A stretch of 64,000 nt of DNA from Hydra vulgaris (GCF_038396675.1 NC_088934.1:49152001-49216000), one strand, 5' to 3'. Positions 54,105 through 64,000 are shown, counted from the first letter of the stretch. Notes: generated by a model not told the origin, from the sequence alone. A program made the numbers and translations.

Positions 54105-54837
54105 CAGTGCACAGTGGGCCAGTAGGTGGACAAAATGGGAAAAATTTTAGTTGTCTAATCTTGAAAACCTATTTAATTTTAGTATCTACATATATTAGGA
54201 GAAATCTATTGATAATTTATTTATATTAAATCCCTTAGTTACCAGGACTCTAAGCATTTGAATATTGAGATAAAATAAAAAAATAAAAAATTATAAATAA
54301 GTAATTAACGGTGACATCAACGTTGTGTTATATTTCAATTGCATCTACGTTTTTGAAACAAAAAATTAGTACATGTTATTCTAGAGTATTTAGAGATAAG
54401 AAAAACCAATGTGTGAAATAAATTTGTCATAGCATGTTATCTCAGTTATACTTTGAAAATCACAGATTAAAAAAAAAAAATTTCTTAAGAAACTTATTTT
54501 TTGCCGCACAATAACTAATAATTACCACAATTTGCCATGTGTTGTCTTATATTTATTTGAGCTATATGATGCTTCAATCGAGTTTTAATTGATTGCTCGT
54601 CCCCTTAAATCCCCGTTCAGATTTTATGTATGTTTTAACTTGGTTGCTATGGTACTAAATTTTGCATAGCAACAACTCATTTTTACATTAACGTTGTTTA
54701 ACAGTATTTTACTTGCGCTAAATACACAATATTGGGGGTATGTATTAAAATGAGATTCAGAATTCTTATGAGGTTAACTTTTTTTGGTTACTATGGATAC
54801 CTTACTTTGCATAACATAGCAAAAACATATTTTCGGT

Positions 54838-54935
54838 AGTTGTTAGTAATTTAATTACTAACACTGACAGTAATTTAATTACTTTTAATTTTAATTACTA
54901 ACGCTTATAGTAACTTAATTACTAACAAGTATTAG
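54838..54935. repeat. Short tandem repeat in the 5' part of the Transib-like element
   Basis: About four diverged units of AGTAATTTAATTACTAAC, each itself nearly palindromic (TTAATTA core), lie between the subterminal repeats and the transposase frame. Confidence 0.75.
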
Positions 54936-55037
54936 TAGTCCAGGCGGCATATATATTATAACATTTTACTTTTAAATACAAAATACTTGTTACAATAATT
55001 ATTTAGATATGGTTTTGTTAAACTTAGACATTCATAA

Positions 55038-57002
55038 TTTTCTCCAAAAAATCTTAGTATTTCAAAACAAAATATTACTGAAGATATATTAAAATTTATT
55101 CAGCCAAAATTTGCTGATTTTAAAGACGTTGATTTTAGACATGCTGTTCAACGATTTGTTTACTTGTATAAAAAAAAGTGGAAATCTGCAAACTATACTG
55201 TGAAAAATTTTGAAAAGAAGTTTGTGAACTGGCTTAATGAATATTTAATTGTCAGAAAAAAAGACAATGAACCAACTGCAAGTAGACGTGGTCGAAAACC
55301 AGTTGCATTTGATAATAGTTCTAATAAAACTAAAAAACGGCGTGTATCATGTTTAATTGAATCTCATTCATCCAATGAATTATTTTTTGCTGCTAATAAA
55401 AAATTTAGAGATGAATCTGTTGTTATTGCTGCCAAGAATGTTTTAAATATATCAAATACAGATAAAGCAACTAAATATTCAGCAGACGAAGCACTGGCTT
55501 TAATAATTGATGCAAGTCTGACAAAAGCTTCCTATCAATTGATTAGAAGCGGAGCCTTGGAGAAAGAATATAACATCTACCCCGCTTACAATGATGTCAG
55601 AGATGCAAAATTGAAATGTTATCCTGCAAAAATAACAGTGGAGGACTATTCAGCTTCAGTTCCTTTAAAAGATTTAATGACTCATACTTTGCAAAGAATC
55701 TGTGCAGTTCAGGAACCTGTGCTAAGGCACTTGATATTGAACGACAAAGCAATAAAAACAATGACACTAACGTGTAAGGCTGGTTTTGATGGTGCTACTG
55801 GCCAAAGCATTTATAAACAAGTTTTATCAGAACCCGACATTAACAGAGATTTAAAGCGTGAAGAATCATTATTTGTTACTTGTCTTGTCCCATTGGATTT
55901 GACTGGATTTAACAACAGCAACGAAAAGGTGCCTATTTGGAGAAATCAAAAGTTGTCCTCCACAGCCTATTGTAGACCCATAAGATTTGCATACAAAATG
56001 GAATCCAAGGAATCTGTGATTGAAGAAGATCAGTACATTAAAAGTGAGATAGAAAGCTTGGGTTTGATTTTATTAGAGGTTTGCGGATCTTCTATTGAAG
56101 TGAATTGTATTATTGAACTTACAATGATTGATGGGAAGGTTCAAACAATATTATCTGAAAAAAATAACTCATACCAATGCTGTTCAGTGTGTGGTGTCTC
56201 TCCAAAAAATATGAATAGTCTTGATATCCTTAATATAGATTATACTAACAGAGAGTTCAAATATGGTCTTTCCAGTCTTCATGCATGGATTCGATTTTTT
56301 GAGATGTTATTGCACATTGCATATAAAAAAGAAACAAGAAAGTGGCAAGCAAGATCTAAAGAACACAAAGAAAAGGCATCTGTAGCTAAACAAAAGATTC
56401 AGACTGATTTTATGAACAAAATGGGACTTGTTGTTGATTTCCCTAAAAGTGGTGGTTCTGGAACAAGTAATGATGGCAATACCTCAAGGCGTGCTTTTGC
56501 AGCATATGAACAAACAGCTGAAATTCTGGGTATTGACCAAAACCTTATATTCAGATTTTACATTATCTTGGTAACGCTCTCTTCAGGATATGAAATAGAC
56601 TGCTTAAAGTTCAAGGATTATTGTTTTGACACTTTTAGACCATATGTGTCAATTTATCCATGGTATTACATGGCTCAATCAGTTCACAAAGTATTGATAC
56701 ATGGACATGACATAACTAAAAGCCTTACATTACCCATCGGACTTATGTCAGAGGAAGTTCAAGAAGCTAGAAATAAAGACTTTAAATCTTATCGCAAAAA
56801 TTTCAGCCGAAAAACATCCAGAAAAGCAACAAATACTGATCTTATCAATAGACTCCTAGTTTCCAGTGATCCTGTTATTTCATCATTGCGTAAATCAACA
56901 TCACACCAAACAAATCATAAAGCATTTCCTTCAGATGTTTTACAATTACTTAAACAATCTTCAAACGATATTATTGTTTTATATTTTTTTGATGTAATTT
57001 AA
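55038..57002 (+). CDS. RAG1/Transib-like DDE transposase
   Basis: Enzyme expected to cut at CACAGTG ends by nick-hairpin chemistry and reinsert the element. Numbering residues from the codon at 55164, the catalytic triad is D209 (in AGFDGATGQS), D323 (in LTMIDGKVQ) and E534 (in SEEVQEARNK). C340-x-x-C343 and H508-x4-H513 reproduce the four RAG1 zinc ligands (mouse C727, C730, H937, H942), and IGLMSEEVQEARNK aligns without gaps to the RAG1 segment around E962. KWQARSKEHKE before the last domain also has a RAG1 counterpart (RWQATLDKH). An AT-hook-like RRGRKP at 41-46 may stand in for the GRPR of the RAG1 nonamer-binding domain. There is no RING or RAG2-like partner in the element. The frame is open from 55038 with no ATG; a TAA at 55035 interrupts RYGFVKLRHS, which follows ATTATTTAG. 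The start is therefore uncertain: an upstream exon, or one stop mutation. Confidence 0.85.
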   Translation, partial: FSPKNLSISKQNITEDILKFIQPKFADFKDVDFRHAVQRFVYLYKKKWKSANYTVKNFEKKFVNWLNEYLIVRKKDNEPTASRRGRKPVAFDNSSNKTKKRRVSCLIESHSSNELFFAANKKFRDESVVIAAKNVLNISNTDKATKYSADEALALIIDASLTKASYQLIRSGALEKEYNIYPAYNDVRDAKLKCYPAKITVEDYSASVPLKDLMTHTLQRICAVQEPVLRHLILNDKAIKTMTLTCKAGFDGATGQSIYKQVLSEPDINRDLKREESLFVTCLVPLDLTGFNNSNEKVPIWRNQKLSSTAYCRPIRFAYKMESKESVIEEDQYIKSEIESLGLILLEVCGSSIEVNCIIELTMIDGKVQTILSEKNNSYQCCSVCGVSPKNMNSLDILNIDYTNREFKYGLSSLHAWIRFFEMLLHIAYKKETRKWQARSKEHKEKASVAKQKIQTDFMNKMGLVVDFPKSGGSGTSNDGNTSRRAFAAYEQTAEILGIDQNLIFRFYIILVTLSSGYEIDCLKFKDYCFDTFRPYVSIYPWYYMAQSVHKVLIHGHDITKSLTLPIGLMSEEVQEARNKDFKSYRKNFSRKTSRKATNTDLINRLLVSSDPVISSLRKSTSHQTNHKAFPSDVLQLLKQSSNDIIVLYFFDVI

Positions 57003-57469
57003 AATTGATAACGTTTTCTTGCACTATTTTTTGCTTTTATTATTCCTAAAACATTATTTACCTAAATACTCAATTTTTATTCAATATAGGTGAGTCAAAA
57101 ATCCGATAAGATATTCAAATATCAATTTACCACTTTGTAACTAAGGAAAGTATCCGGTAACTAAGCAATATAAGTATCCATAACAACTAAATTTAAAAAA
57201 TTATCACTTTTGTAAGAAGTGTGATCTCATATTGGTACTCATGCCAAATTTAGTGAATATAGCACTTATAAAATATCTGCAGATAACAAAAGTAGGTTGT
57301 TGCTAAGCAAAATAAAGGTATCCATAGCAACGAAATAAAAAAGTATTACCTTCATAAAAAGCGCAGACATCATATTAGTACTCATACTAATTTTAGTGAA
57401 TATAGCTCTAATATTAAATTAGTTATGAATTTTGTCCAGTAAAAGTGCATTCTGTCCCACTGTGCAGTG

Positions 57470-59361
57470 TTGTCCGTGTTTAACCAAGAAATGCAATCAG
57501 ATCATTTTATGAAGTAAGTTTATTTTATTCTACATTGTTGCGTTATTAGGATATTTAAACGCACTAAATATTATTTTTTCTTTTATTTGGCTGAGGTAGG
57601 CTTTGTGAGAAAAAAAAATTCTTGAAAGTTTTTGAAGTTCCAAGAATTATCTTTTTATTATTAGATCTTCGTAATTGTTTATAATTATTATTATTTTTAC
57701 TTTTATATTTTTGTTTTGTTTTCTGTTTTATTTCGTATTCATGAATTTCAAAGTTATGTTCATTAAATTTTAAAATTGTCTGGATTTTATTCTGCATTTT
57801 TTTTTGTAACATTTTTTGTATTGTAACTTCATGAAATATTTTTATGAAGGATAAATTTTTTACTTGGTAACATATTATTAGCTTATTATTAAGTTATTAT
57901 TAAATGATAAACATATTTATTATTAAAGTTTATTATTGATTACAACAGTTTTATTATTAAAAAACCTCCGGGAATGTAAAGATTGGTATTACTGGGAATA
58001 AGAAGTATAAACAGCTTCAAAAAAGTATTTTAGGATTTATGATTAGTATATTCAAACAACTATTTGAATATGTTACATTATATTTTTTCTATTTTTACAG
58101 ATTTAAATGTTTTATATTAATTATTTTTCATACAAATGTTGGTGTATATCTTTAAAAACTGTGTTTCTCTTATTTATATTCATTAATATCCATTTATATG
58201 TTGCATGTTCAAACAAAAACATTTTGTAGTTTGTTTTTCAAAGTTGATAAACATCTTCAAGTATTGTAAATTTCAAAATAGGTATCACAGATGTAATGAC
58301 TTGCAAGGCTGCTCAGTTTTATGGCTTTTTATTAAAAAAATTTGTGCTGGCAAACATTAAAAAGAATGTACTAGCTACAAATTTTATGGTTTCAATTAAT
58401 TTCTGAAAATCTTTTTGCATTTTGATTATATCGCGAGTTCAGAAATTATATTTGTTCAAACTAATTAATTTTTCTATTATTTATTTATTTTATTTATATC
58501 ATTTCAAGATATTTTTTATCTTCATTTAAAGATAAGATACTCAAAATATGAAAATATTTTATTTCTATTAGTTTTTATAAATATTACCTGTTATAAAAAT
58601 ATCAATAAGATGACACCTTTCTTAATGTTATGCTTTTTATTTCTTAATAAACTAAGGTGTAAAAGTATATAGAAGTTCTATTGGTTTAAGATTAAGTTAA
58701 GGTTAGCTATTTAATCCACAACATATCTAAAGCTAGGCTGTTCAACAAGCTATGCAAATTACACGATGTGAAGATTTATGAAATAGAATTGACAAATTGA
58801 ATGAAAATAGAACATGTATGATAAATTATAGGACAGTAGTAATTTTTTATTTTTGTTTTTTAGGTATTGGCAGGCTGTACTTGACGACTTACTTTCCTGT
58901 AACGAAATCAAAAGAATCTTCAACTACAAACCAATTTAAAATAATTTTCATAGCAGCATTTTCTAAGAAAAATTTTCCCTTTATTTTATTTACTAATTAG
59001 ATTCCTTATAATTCATAATTTCTTTAAATAATTTTTGGAGATTGTTTAATTTTGGCGATTTACAAAATTTTAAGTTTAAAAAATTGTTTTACATATAGAT
59101 TTTTAGTTTTTTTATAATTAATTTTTATTCAGAAATACAATTATAATTGTAGCGTCCAACTTTTGTAATTATTTTTCTGCAAATATCAATTTGGTATTAT
59201 GTTATCAATGTGAAAGTATAATCTCAAGACATAATTAAAACAATGGTAGGATGAGGTATATAAACATACACTTTGTTTTCTTATAAAGACACTTTGTTTT
59301 CTTATAAATAAAATTGAAAGATATGAAAGCAGAAGTTGATCTTCAAATTTTTTCAGAAATG
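57470..59361. other. Non-coding stretch between two transposons
   Basis: No gene is recognised. The minus frame 57812-57564 is Lys/Asn-rich and low-complexity. Near 58860 TTTTTTAG precedes a short open stretch (WQAVLDDLLSCNEIKRIFNY), exon-like but unrecognised and without a donor site. Confidence 0.4.
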
Positions 59362-59363
59362 TA

Positions 59364-62300
59364 GGGGAACCTGTTGTACCTTTGACCACGTTGTACCTTT
59401 GGTCACTCTACTCTGTTGGCTTACTATTATTATTTAAAAAAAAACGGGAAGTGTCATTTGAAATAGTAGTCCATGACGACTCTTCTTATCGTAAAACATT
59501 ATACTTGGGATAGATGGTATTGATCCACAAGCAATTATAAGTTTTGACTCTTAAAAAGTAAATATTTGTGTTAATCTTATTCTGATTTTAAAACTGTGAT
59601 AAATTGTTGTTTGATTCATCTACGACATTATAAACATTACCCAACATCTTTTTTTTGTTATGGAAAATTTTGGATGATTATGTCTGACCGTAAATGGGGA
59701 TTAAGACAATAACTGTTAAAGAAACCCATCTCGTGTACCTTTAACCAGTCAAGGACGTTGTACCTTTGACCAATAAAAACTGCTTCCTCGGTAATTTGCG
59801 GACTTTAAGAGGGCAAGATTATAAAATTTATAATCTACCTTATTAGGCGTCGTCTGTGCTTTATTGCTTTTTAATGCAAAATTGTTTCTAGTATTATGAT
59901 GATGAAATAATTGAATTTTAATGCAATTCACTATTTATTCTTGAACCACTACTACACTTAGAATAATCAATTTTGTTAATTTAGTTAGTTGGACAGCTGA
60001 AGCAGTATTATTGTCAAGTTCATTTTATTACCTAGTTTCTGCTCAGCTATAGGGAATTAAATGTATCGAAATAGTTAATTAATTTTGTTAATATATTTTA
60101 GTTTTAAAATGCCAAGGAGCAAGATTGGTGTTTTTCGCAAAAAGATTTCCGAAATGGATATGCTAAATGCAGTGAATTTTGTGCTTCAACAAAAAATGAG
60201 TTTAAGTGAAGCTGCAAGACATTGCAACATTAAAAAGTCAACTTTAATATATCAGTTGAAGCAGTTTAAAAAATCTGGTAGTTGCGAATATTTATATTCA
60301 CATACCAAACCAAAAAAAGTATTCTCAACTGAAGAAGAATTAATTTTGGTAAACTACTTGGCAGATGCTGCAAATATGCATTATGGACTTACATTAAAGC
60401 AGATAAGATCCTTTGCATATGAGTATGCTTTAGCAAATCATAAAAAAATTGAAACTTCATGGATGAAAAATAAATGTGCAGGTGAACAATGGCTGCGAGA
60501 TTTTCGCAAAAGATATAATAACAAGCTATCTCTACGTAAACCACAACCTACAAGTCTTGGTAGATCTTCTGCATTCAATAGAGAAACTGTAAGAATTGTA
60601 TATAAAAATTACAAAAATGTTTTAGAACGTTATCATTTTGGCCCATCAAATATTTGGAACTGTGATGAAACAGGAATTACCACAGTCCACGTACCACCAA
60701 AAATTCTAGCTCCAAAAGGTAAAAACAAATAGGGAGCATAACTAGTGCTGAACGAGGCAACAATGTAACAATGATTGCAGCCATTAATGCTACTGGAAAT
60801 AGCATCCCACCATTACTTGTATTTCCACGTGCTAAATTCAAAGACTACATGTTAAATAATTGTCCTCCTGGAAGTGTAGGAGCAGCTAATAAGTCTGGAT
60901 GGTCAAATGAAGTCATTTTTGTGCAATTTCTTGAACATTTTATTAGTAATGTGCGACCGTCAATTAAAAAACCTGTTCTTTTATTAATGGATAATCATGA
61001 GAGTCATGTAAACATTTCTGTTATTGAGTTAGCAAAAAAATCAGGCATAGTTTTAATGACATTTCATCCTCACACAACCCATAAAATGCAACCTCTTGAT
61101 CGTGGTGTTTTTGGACCATTTAAAACTTTTTATAACAATGCCATGAATAACTGGATGATATCACCAGGCAATGCTGGTAAACCAGTCACAATTTATGATA
61201 TATCTTACCTTGTTGGTCAAGCTTATCCTCATGCTTTTGTACCAAATAATATTATAAACAGTTTTAAATGTACTGGATTTTATCCATTTAATGAAAATAT
61301 TTTTACTGATATTGACTTTTTAGCTGCAAATGTTACTGATAGGCCAATAGTGAATACTGAAGCTTGCCTTTCTAATGAGATTATTGATGTTAAAACTGCT
61401 CCATCCAGTGTACCATCAACGTCATCTATTGTTTTAGGGGAAATCCCTACTGTGAGTTTACCATCAAGATCAATTGTTTCACCTGAGATAATGCGACCTC
61501 ATCCTAAAGCCAAATTAAGAAAAACAAATACTTCAAAAAGACGTAATAGAAAATCATGTATTTTAACTGATACCCCTGAAATTAAAGTTATTCTAGATTC
61601 AAAATCTAATAACCAACAATTTAAAAAGACCTCTTCAAGCAAAAGAAAAAAAATGGCAAAGCAGATTATTTTTAGTCAGTCTGACATATGTTTAAATGAT
61701 GAAAGCTCTAATGAAATTGATTTTGGAGTAAATGTACTTGATAATGAAAGTGAAATTGTTTCTGGAGATTTTTTAATTGTCAAGTTGGCTGGAAAGAAAT
61801 GCTCTAGATTTTATGTAGCAGAAGTTTTAGAAGTTGTTGGTATAGTTTACAAAATTAAGTATCTTAAGAAATCAGGAGACTTTTGTAACAAGTTTATAAG
61901 AGAAGATGACAATCTTTATGATTTGGAACTTAAGGATATTATTATGAAACTTCCACCACCAAGTATTGGTCATGGTTCATCTAAGCGTCAGTATCTTATG
62001 TTTGATGTTGATCTGACTATTTGCAATAGTTAATATATTTTACTTTTTTATCATTGTATTTTTTGTTTCATCATTAAGATATTTTTTATAAAAAGCATTA
62101 TGATCATATGTAAATGAATATAGACCGCCAGCTAACATAAGTTATAAAAATATATTTTTGTTCTTTTCTTATCTAAAATAATAAAAATAACTGTATATAT
62201 TAGAAAATATGTTTTGTACAATTAAATCGCGTTTAAAGTTTTGGACCTTAATCCTAATTATTTCATGTAAGTAGCATCTAACTAAAGAAAATATGTGACT

Positions 62301-62801
62301 TTATCTAAATAGTTATAATAACTGATTTTATTGAAAAAAATTAGTAATACTGAGTATCGTAACTTTAATACACAAGTCTTTGCAAGATTGTAAGGATTGA
62401 TTTTTCTAGTTTTTTTTTAGACAATTAGTCTTGATTACAAAATAATTAGTTTTTTTTATTGATATAAGATGGACCAAAAGTTTCTATATAATATATATCA
62501 AGCTAAAATATTAAAAAGGGTTCAAACATTGCATGATTTTTTAATAATAACATTTTGGTCAAAGGAACAACGCGCATCGGTCAAAGGTACAACGTACGTG
62601 TTGTACCTTTGACCAATAGACTTCTTTTTTTAAAACGCGGGAAAAAGATACTTCTTGGTCAAATGAAAAAAAAGTTCTAAGTATAATTTTTGGGCAAAAT
62701 ATAAGAGAATATTATAAAGTTTGAATGGTTTGGATTTACTCAATAGGCTACGCAAAAAACGCCTTAAAGCAAAAAGTGGTCAAAGGTACAACAGGTTCCC
62801 C
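59364..62801 (+). mobile_element. Near-intact pogo-like transposon with 26-bp perfect TIRs
   Basis: The termini GGGGAACCTGTTGTACCTTT plus GACCAC are identical over 26 bp in inverted orientation (59364-59389, 62776-62801) and flanked by TA (59362-59363, 62802-62803), the expected pogo/Tc1 target duplication. The motif GTTGTACCTTTGACCA recurs subterminally on both sides: near 59389 and 59732-59775 on the left, and 62552-62610 on the right, where two copies face each other. The element length is 3,438 bp. Perfect terminal repeats and a single frame-breaking change in the transposase point to recent activity. Confidence 0.92.
60109..62033 (+). pseudogene. Pogo/Tigger-like transposase with a single frameshift
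   Basis: The start MPRSKIGVFRKKISEMDMLN follows TTTTAG closely. Residues about 10-60 form an HTH_psq domain (MSLSEAARHCNIKKSTLIYQ); about 75-150 a CENP-B-like second helical domain (GEQWLRDFRKRYNNKLSLRK). The DDE domain follows with WNCDETG (first Asp, codon 60664), LLLMDNHESH (second Asp, 60990) and KMQPLDRGVF (third Asp, 61098; 35 residues between). The C-terminal third is Ser/Lys-rich with a basic stretch KTNTSKRRNRKSCILTD. A one-base loss in the A-run of GGTAAAAACAAATAG (about 60720-60732) ends the first frame at 60732; the second frame carries on to 62033. Apart from that the protein is intact. It is a transposase, not a host gene. Confidence 0.9.
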
Positions 62802-62849
62802 TATAGCATATAGCAAAATAAATAAAAAATAATTGCAGTTAATTTCGAA

Positions 62850-63004
62850 ATTTGTCTAACAGTTGCTGAAGTCTCAAGTATTTTCTTAATGTTATTTATG
62901 TTAATCTGTGCTAGTAGTTTTTTTGAAATCTCAAACTTTTTTTTTTGATTTGGCTCATTTAAAATGGAAAACCTTTCAAGCAGGTTTTTAATGTCCTGAT
63001 ACAA
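62850..63004 (-). other. Exon-like open frame, weak resemblance to a TFIIS N-terminal fold
   Basis: On the minus strand, after ACGTTTGTATCAG (acceptor-like), the frame reads DIKNLLERFSILNEPNQKKK, FEISKKLLAQININNIKKIL and ETSATVRQISKLTAI, then runs into the pogo insertion boundary. The L-x-x-L...I...ILxxTxxxxxIxxL spacing resembles the LW/TFIIS N-terminal helical bundle, but the match is by eye and weak. No donor site was identified. It could be the host exon into which the pogo element inserted. Confidence 0.25.
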
Positions 63005-63116
63005 ACGTAAAAATCCAATGAACTTTTTGAAAGAAAATATGGTCGGGTTTTGTTCTGATAGAGCAAGTGAAAAAAGTCAAGTGTAGCTTTAAGTTTAACG
63101 CAAAGCTTTCTTTTCA

Positions 63117-63233
63117 TTATAATCCGGCATTGCTTAAACCATCGTCTTCAGCTTGTTTTGGATGACGCAGTAACCAAAATAAAAGATTTGTTTCAAATTG
63201 TTCATGGATAAATTCATTTAATTTTTCTTCGAT
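63117..63233 (-). CDS. Possible terminal exon of an unknown gene
   Basis: On the minus strand a strong acceptor (TTGATTTTTATTAG) is followed by 38 codons, IEEKLNEFIHEQFETNLLFW and LLRHPKQAEDDGLSNAGL, then TAA. The non-repetitive composition, charged/aromatic mix and good acceptor make it look like a genuine last coding exon. Upstream exons would lie beyond 63300 or outside the window. I do not recognise the protein. Confidence 0.4.
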   Translation of the reverse strand: MEEKLNEFIHEQFETNLLFWLLRHPKQAEDDGLSNAGL

Positions 63234-63316
63234 CTAATAAAAATCAATTTGTAAGATGGGGAGCTTGAGATCTATTTTGGATGTTTGACGGGCTAACTTT
63301 TTGTTTATTTAAATTC

Positions 63317-63356
63317 CTTTACATGACGTTATGTTATGACATAACGTCATGTAAAG
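63317..63356. repeat. Perfect hairpin, 17-bp arms
   Basis: CTTTACATGACGTTATG (63317-63333) and its exact complement (63340-63356) are separated by 6 nt. Confidence 0.92.
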
Positions 63357-64000
63357 TGACGTATGTTAAGTTTCTACAATTAGTTGGAAAAAAATAAACT
63401 TCTCTACCAATGAATATTGCAAAATATTATCTATAAAAAGCTTCGGCTAAAGACATAAACTCGTGACTGAGGAATGTTATGATTTTTTTACTCTTGTTTC
63501 GGTTCTATAAACTAAAGAGAATTCTAAACAAAAAATATTTGCAAACTTTAAAAATTATTTTATAAATTAAGTTATTTTAAAAATAAATATCAATTTAAAA
63601 TATTTCTGTGCAAAGTATTAGGGTATATTATTTTTTTATAACTAAAAATCTTCTCTTTTTTTTTAATTTCCAAAAACTTCCCAATTTTTGTGGACAAAAG
63701 CAAGTGTTTTCGATAATTTGTAGTTAGTATAGACCGTGTCGAATCATAGATACTTCAAGGACTTTTACATTTTTAAAAACATTATTGAAAAGCTTAACTT
63801 TATCACGATTTATGAAAAATTCATTTTGAGATAATAACAATTGTTTTTTTCTGTAGGATTTTTAACTTCAAAAGATTAAAAAAAAAAAAAAATTTTCTAC
63901 TATTCTTTCTAGGTGATTGTGGGTAATACAACTTAAAAAATTATTTTCTATATTAGCTTTTGAATCTTTGGTTATATTTTTATTTACAAGCCCATTTTCT

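Larger units (their letters stand above)
54110..57464 (+). mobile_element. Complete Transib/RAG1-like transposon
   Basis: The 3,355-bp element begins CACAGTGGGCCAGTAGGT and ends, on the complement, CACAGTGGGACAGAATGC. It is flanked by a perfect 5-bp duplication CAGTG (54105-54109 and 57465-57469). CACAGTG equals the consensus heptamer of vertebrate V(D)J recombination signals, and 5-bp duplications are the rule for Transib/ProtoRAG transposition. GGACAAAAT recurs at both ends, 11 nt (left) and 20 nt (right) after the heptamer. Farther in, GTTGCTATGGATACCT-type motifs occur in inverted orientation on both sides (54643-54673 and 54786-54822; 57134-57187 and 57297-57332). One long RAG1-like frame fills the centre. 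The intact target duplication and open frame suggest a fairly recent insertion. Confidence 0.85.
62804..64000. other. Right-hand end of the window, mostly non-coding
   Basis: Apart from the two exon-like stretches and the hairpin listed separately, 63360-64000 shows no recognisable gene or element. It is A+T-rich with poly-A/poly-T runs. Confidence 0.45.

Noticed and set aside
54110..57464. CACTA/Chapaev-type (CMC) element, because of CAC termini
   Set aside because: CMC elements make 2-4-bp duplications. Here the duplication is 5 bp, and the protein carries the RAG1-type zinc ligands and Glu block.

Overview
The window looks like animal (metazoan) nuclear DNA from a very A+T-rich genome (about three quarters A+T by eye), most plausibly a cnidarian such as Hydra. 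The reasons are compositional and structural: long (TA)n arrays, many degenerate CR1/Jockey-like LINE pieces, hAT, pogo, Tc1/mariner and Transib-like DNA transposons nested in one another, GT-AG introns of several kilobases, and an intronless class A GPCR. The species is an inference; nothing here names it. I saw no prokaryotic operons, CRISPR arrays, rRNA or tRNA genes.

Host genes are sparse and all on the minus strand. (1) An ammonium transporter (AMT/Rh family) has its last four exons at 45496-45158, 36546-36307, 30396-30149 and 29309-29025. The three introns (8.6, 5.9 and 0.84 kb) join in frame at consensus sites; the 5' exons (first ~4-5 transmembrane helices) were not found. (2) A single-exon rhodopsin-class GPCR (18013-17090) lacks the usual TM3-ECL2 cysteine pair. 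(3) A few short exon-like stretches (63233-63117, 63004-62850, 22097-22184) are offered with low confidence.

The rest is a transposon landscape. 1-8000: a pogo-family copy broken by two MITEs, then a minus-strand hAT/ZMYM1-like pseudogene. 9843-14645: a 4.8-kb element with CCCAGTCGGCA inverted ends and no visible transposase, containing a perfect 68-bp palindrome. 15-28 kb: a pogo C-terminal fragment, LINE tails, minisatellites and hairpins. 29-45.5 kb: the ammonium transporter, its introns filled with a Tc1 copy carrying an inserted mariner-like element, two interleaved LINEs and long (TA)n arrays. 46.1-47.7 kb: an internally deleted hAT with an 8-bp target duplication. 54.1-57.5 kb: a complete Transib/RAG1-like transposon. 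59.4-62.8 kb: a near-intact pogo-like transposon.

The outstanding item is the 54110-57464 element. It has a RAG1-like transposase (DDE triad plus a CxxC...HxxxxH zinc ligand set), CACAGTG termini identical to the consensus V(D)J heptamer, a perfect 5-bp CAGTG target duplication, and a shared nonamer-like ACAAAAT at unequal distance from the heptamer at the two ends (13 and 22 nt).
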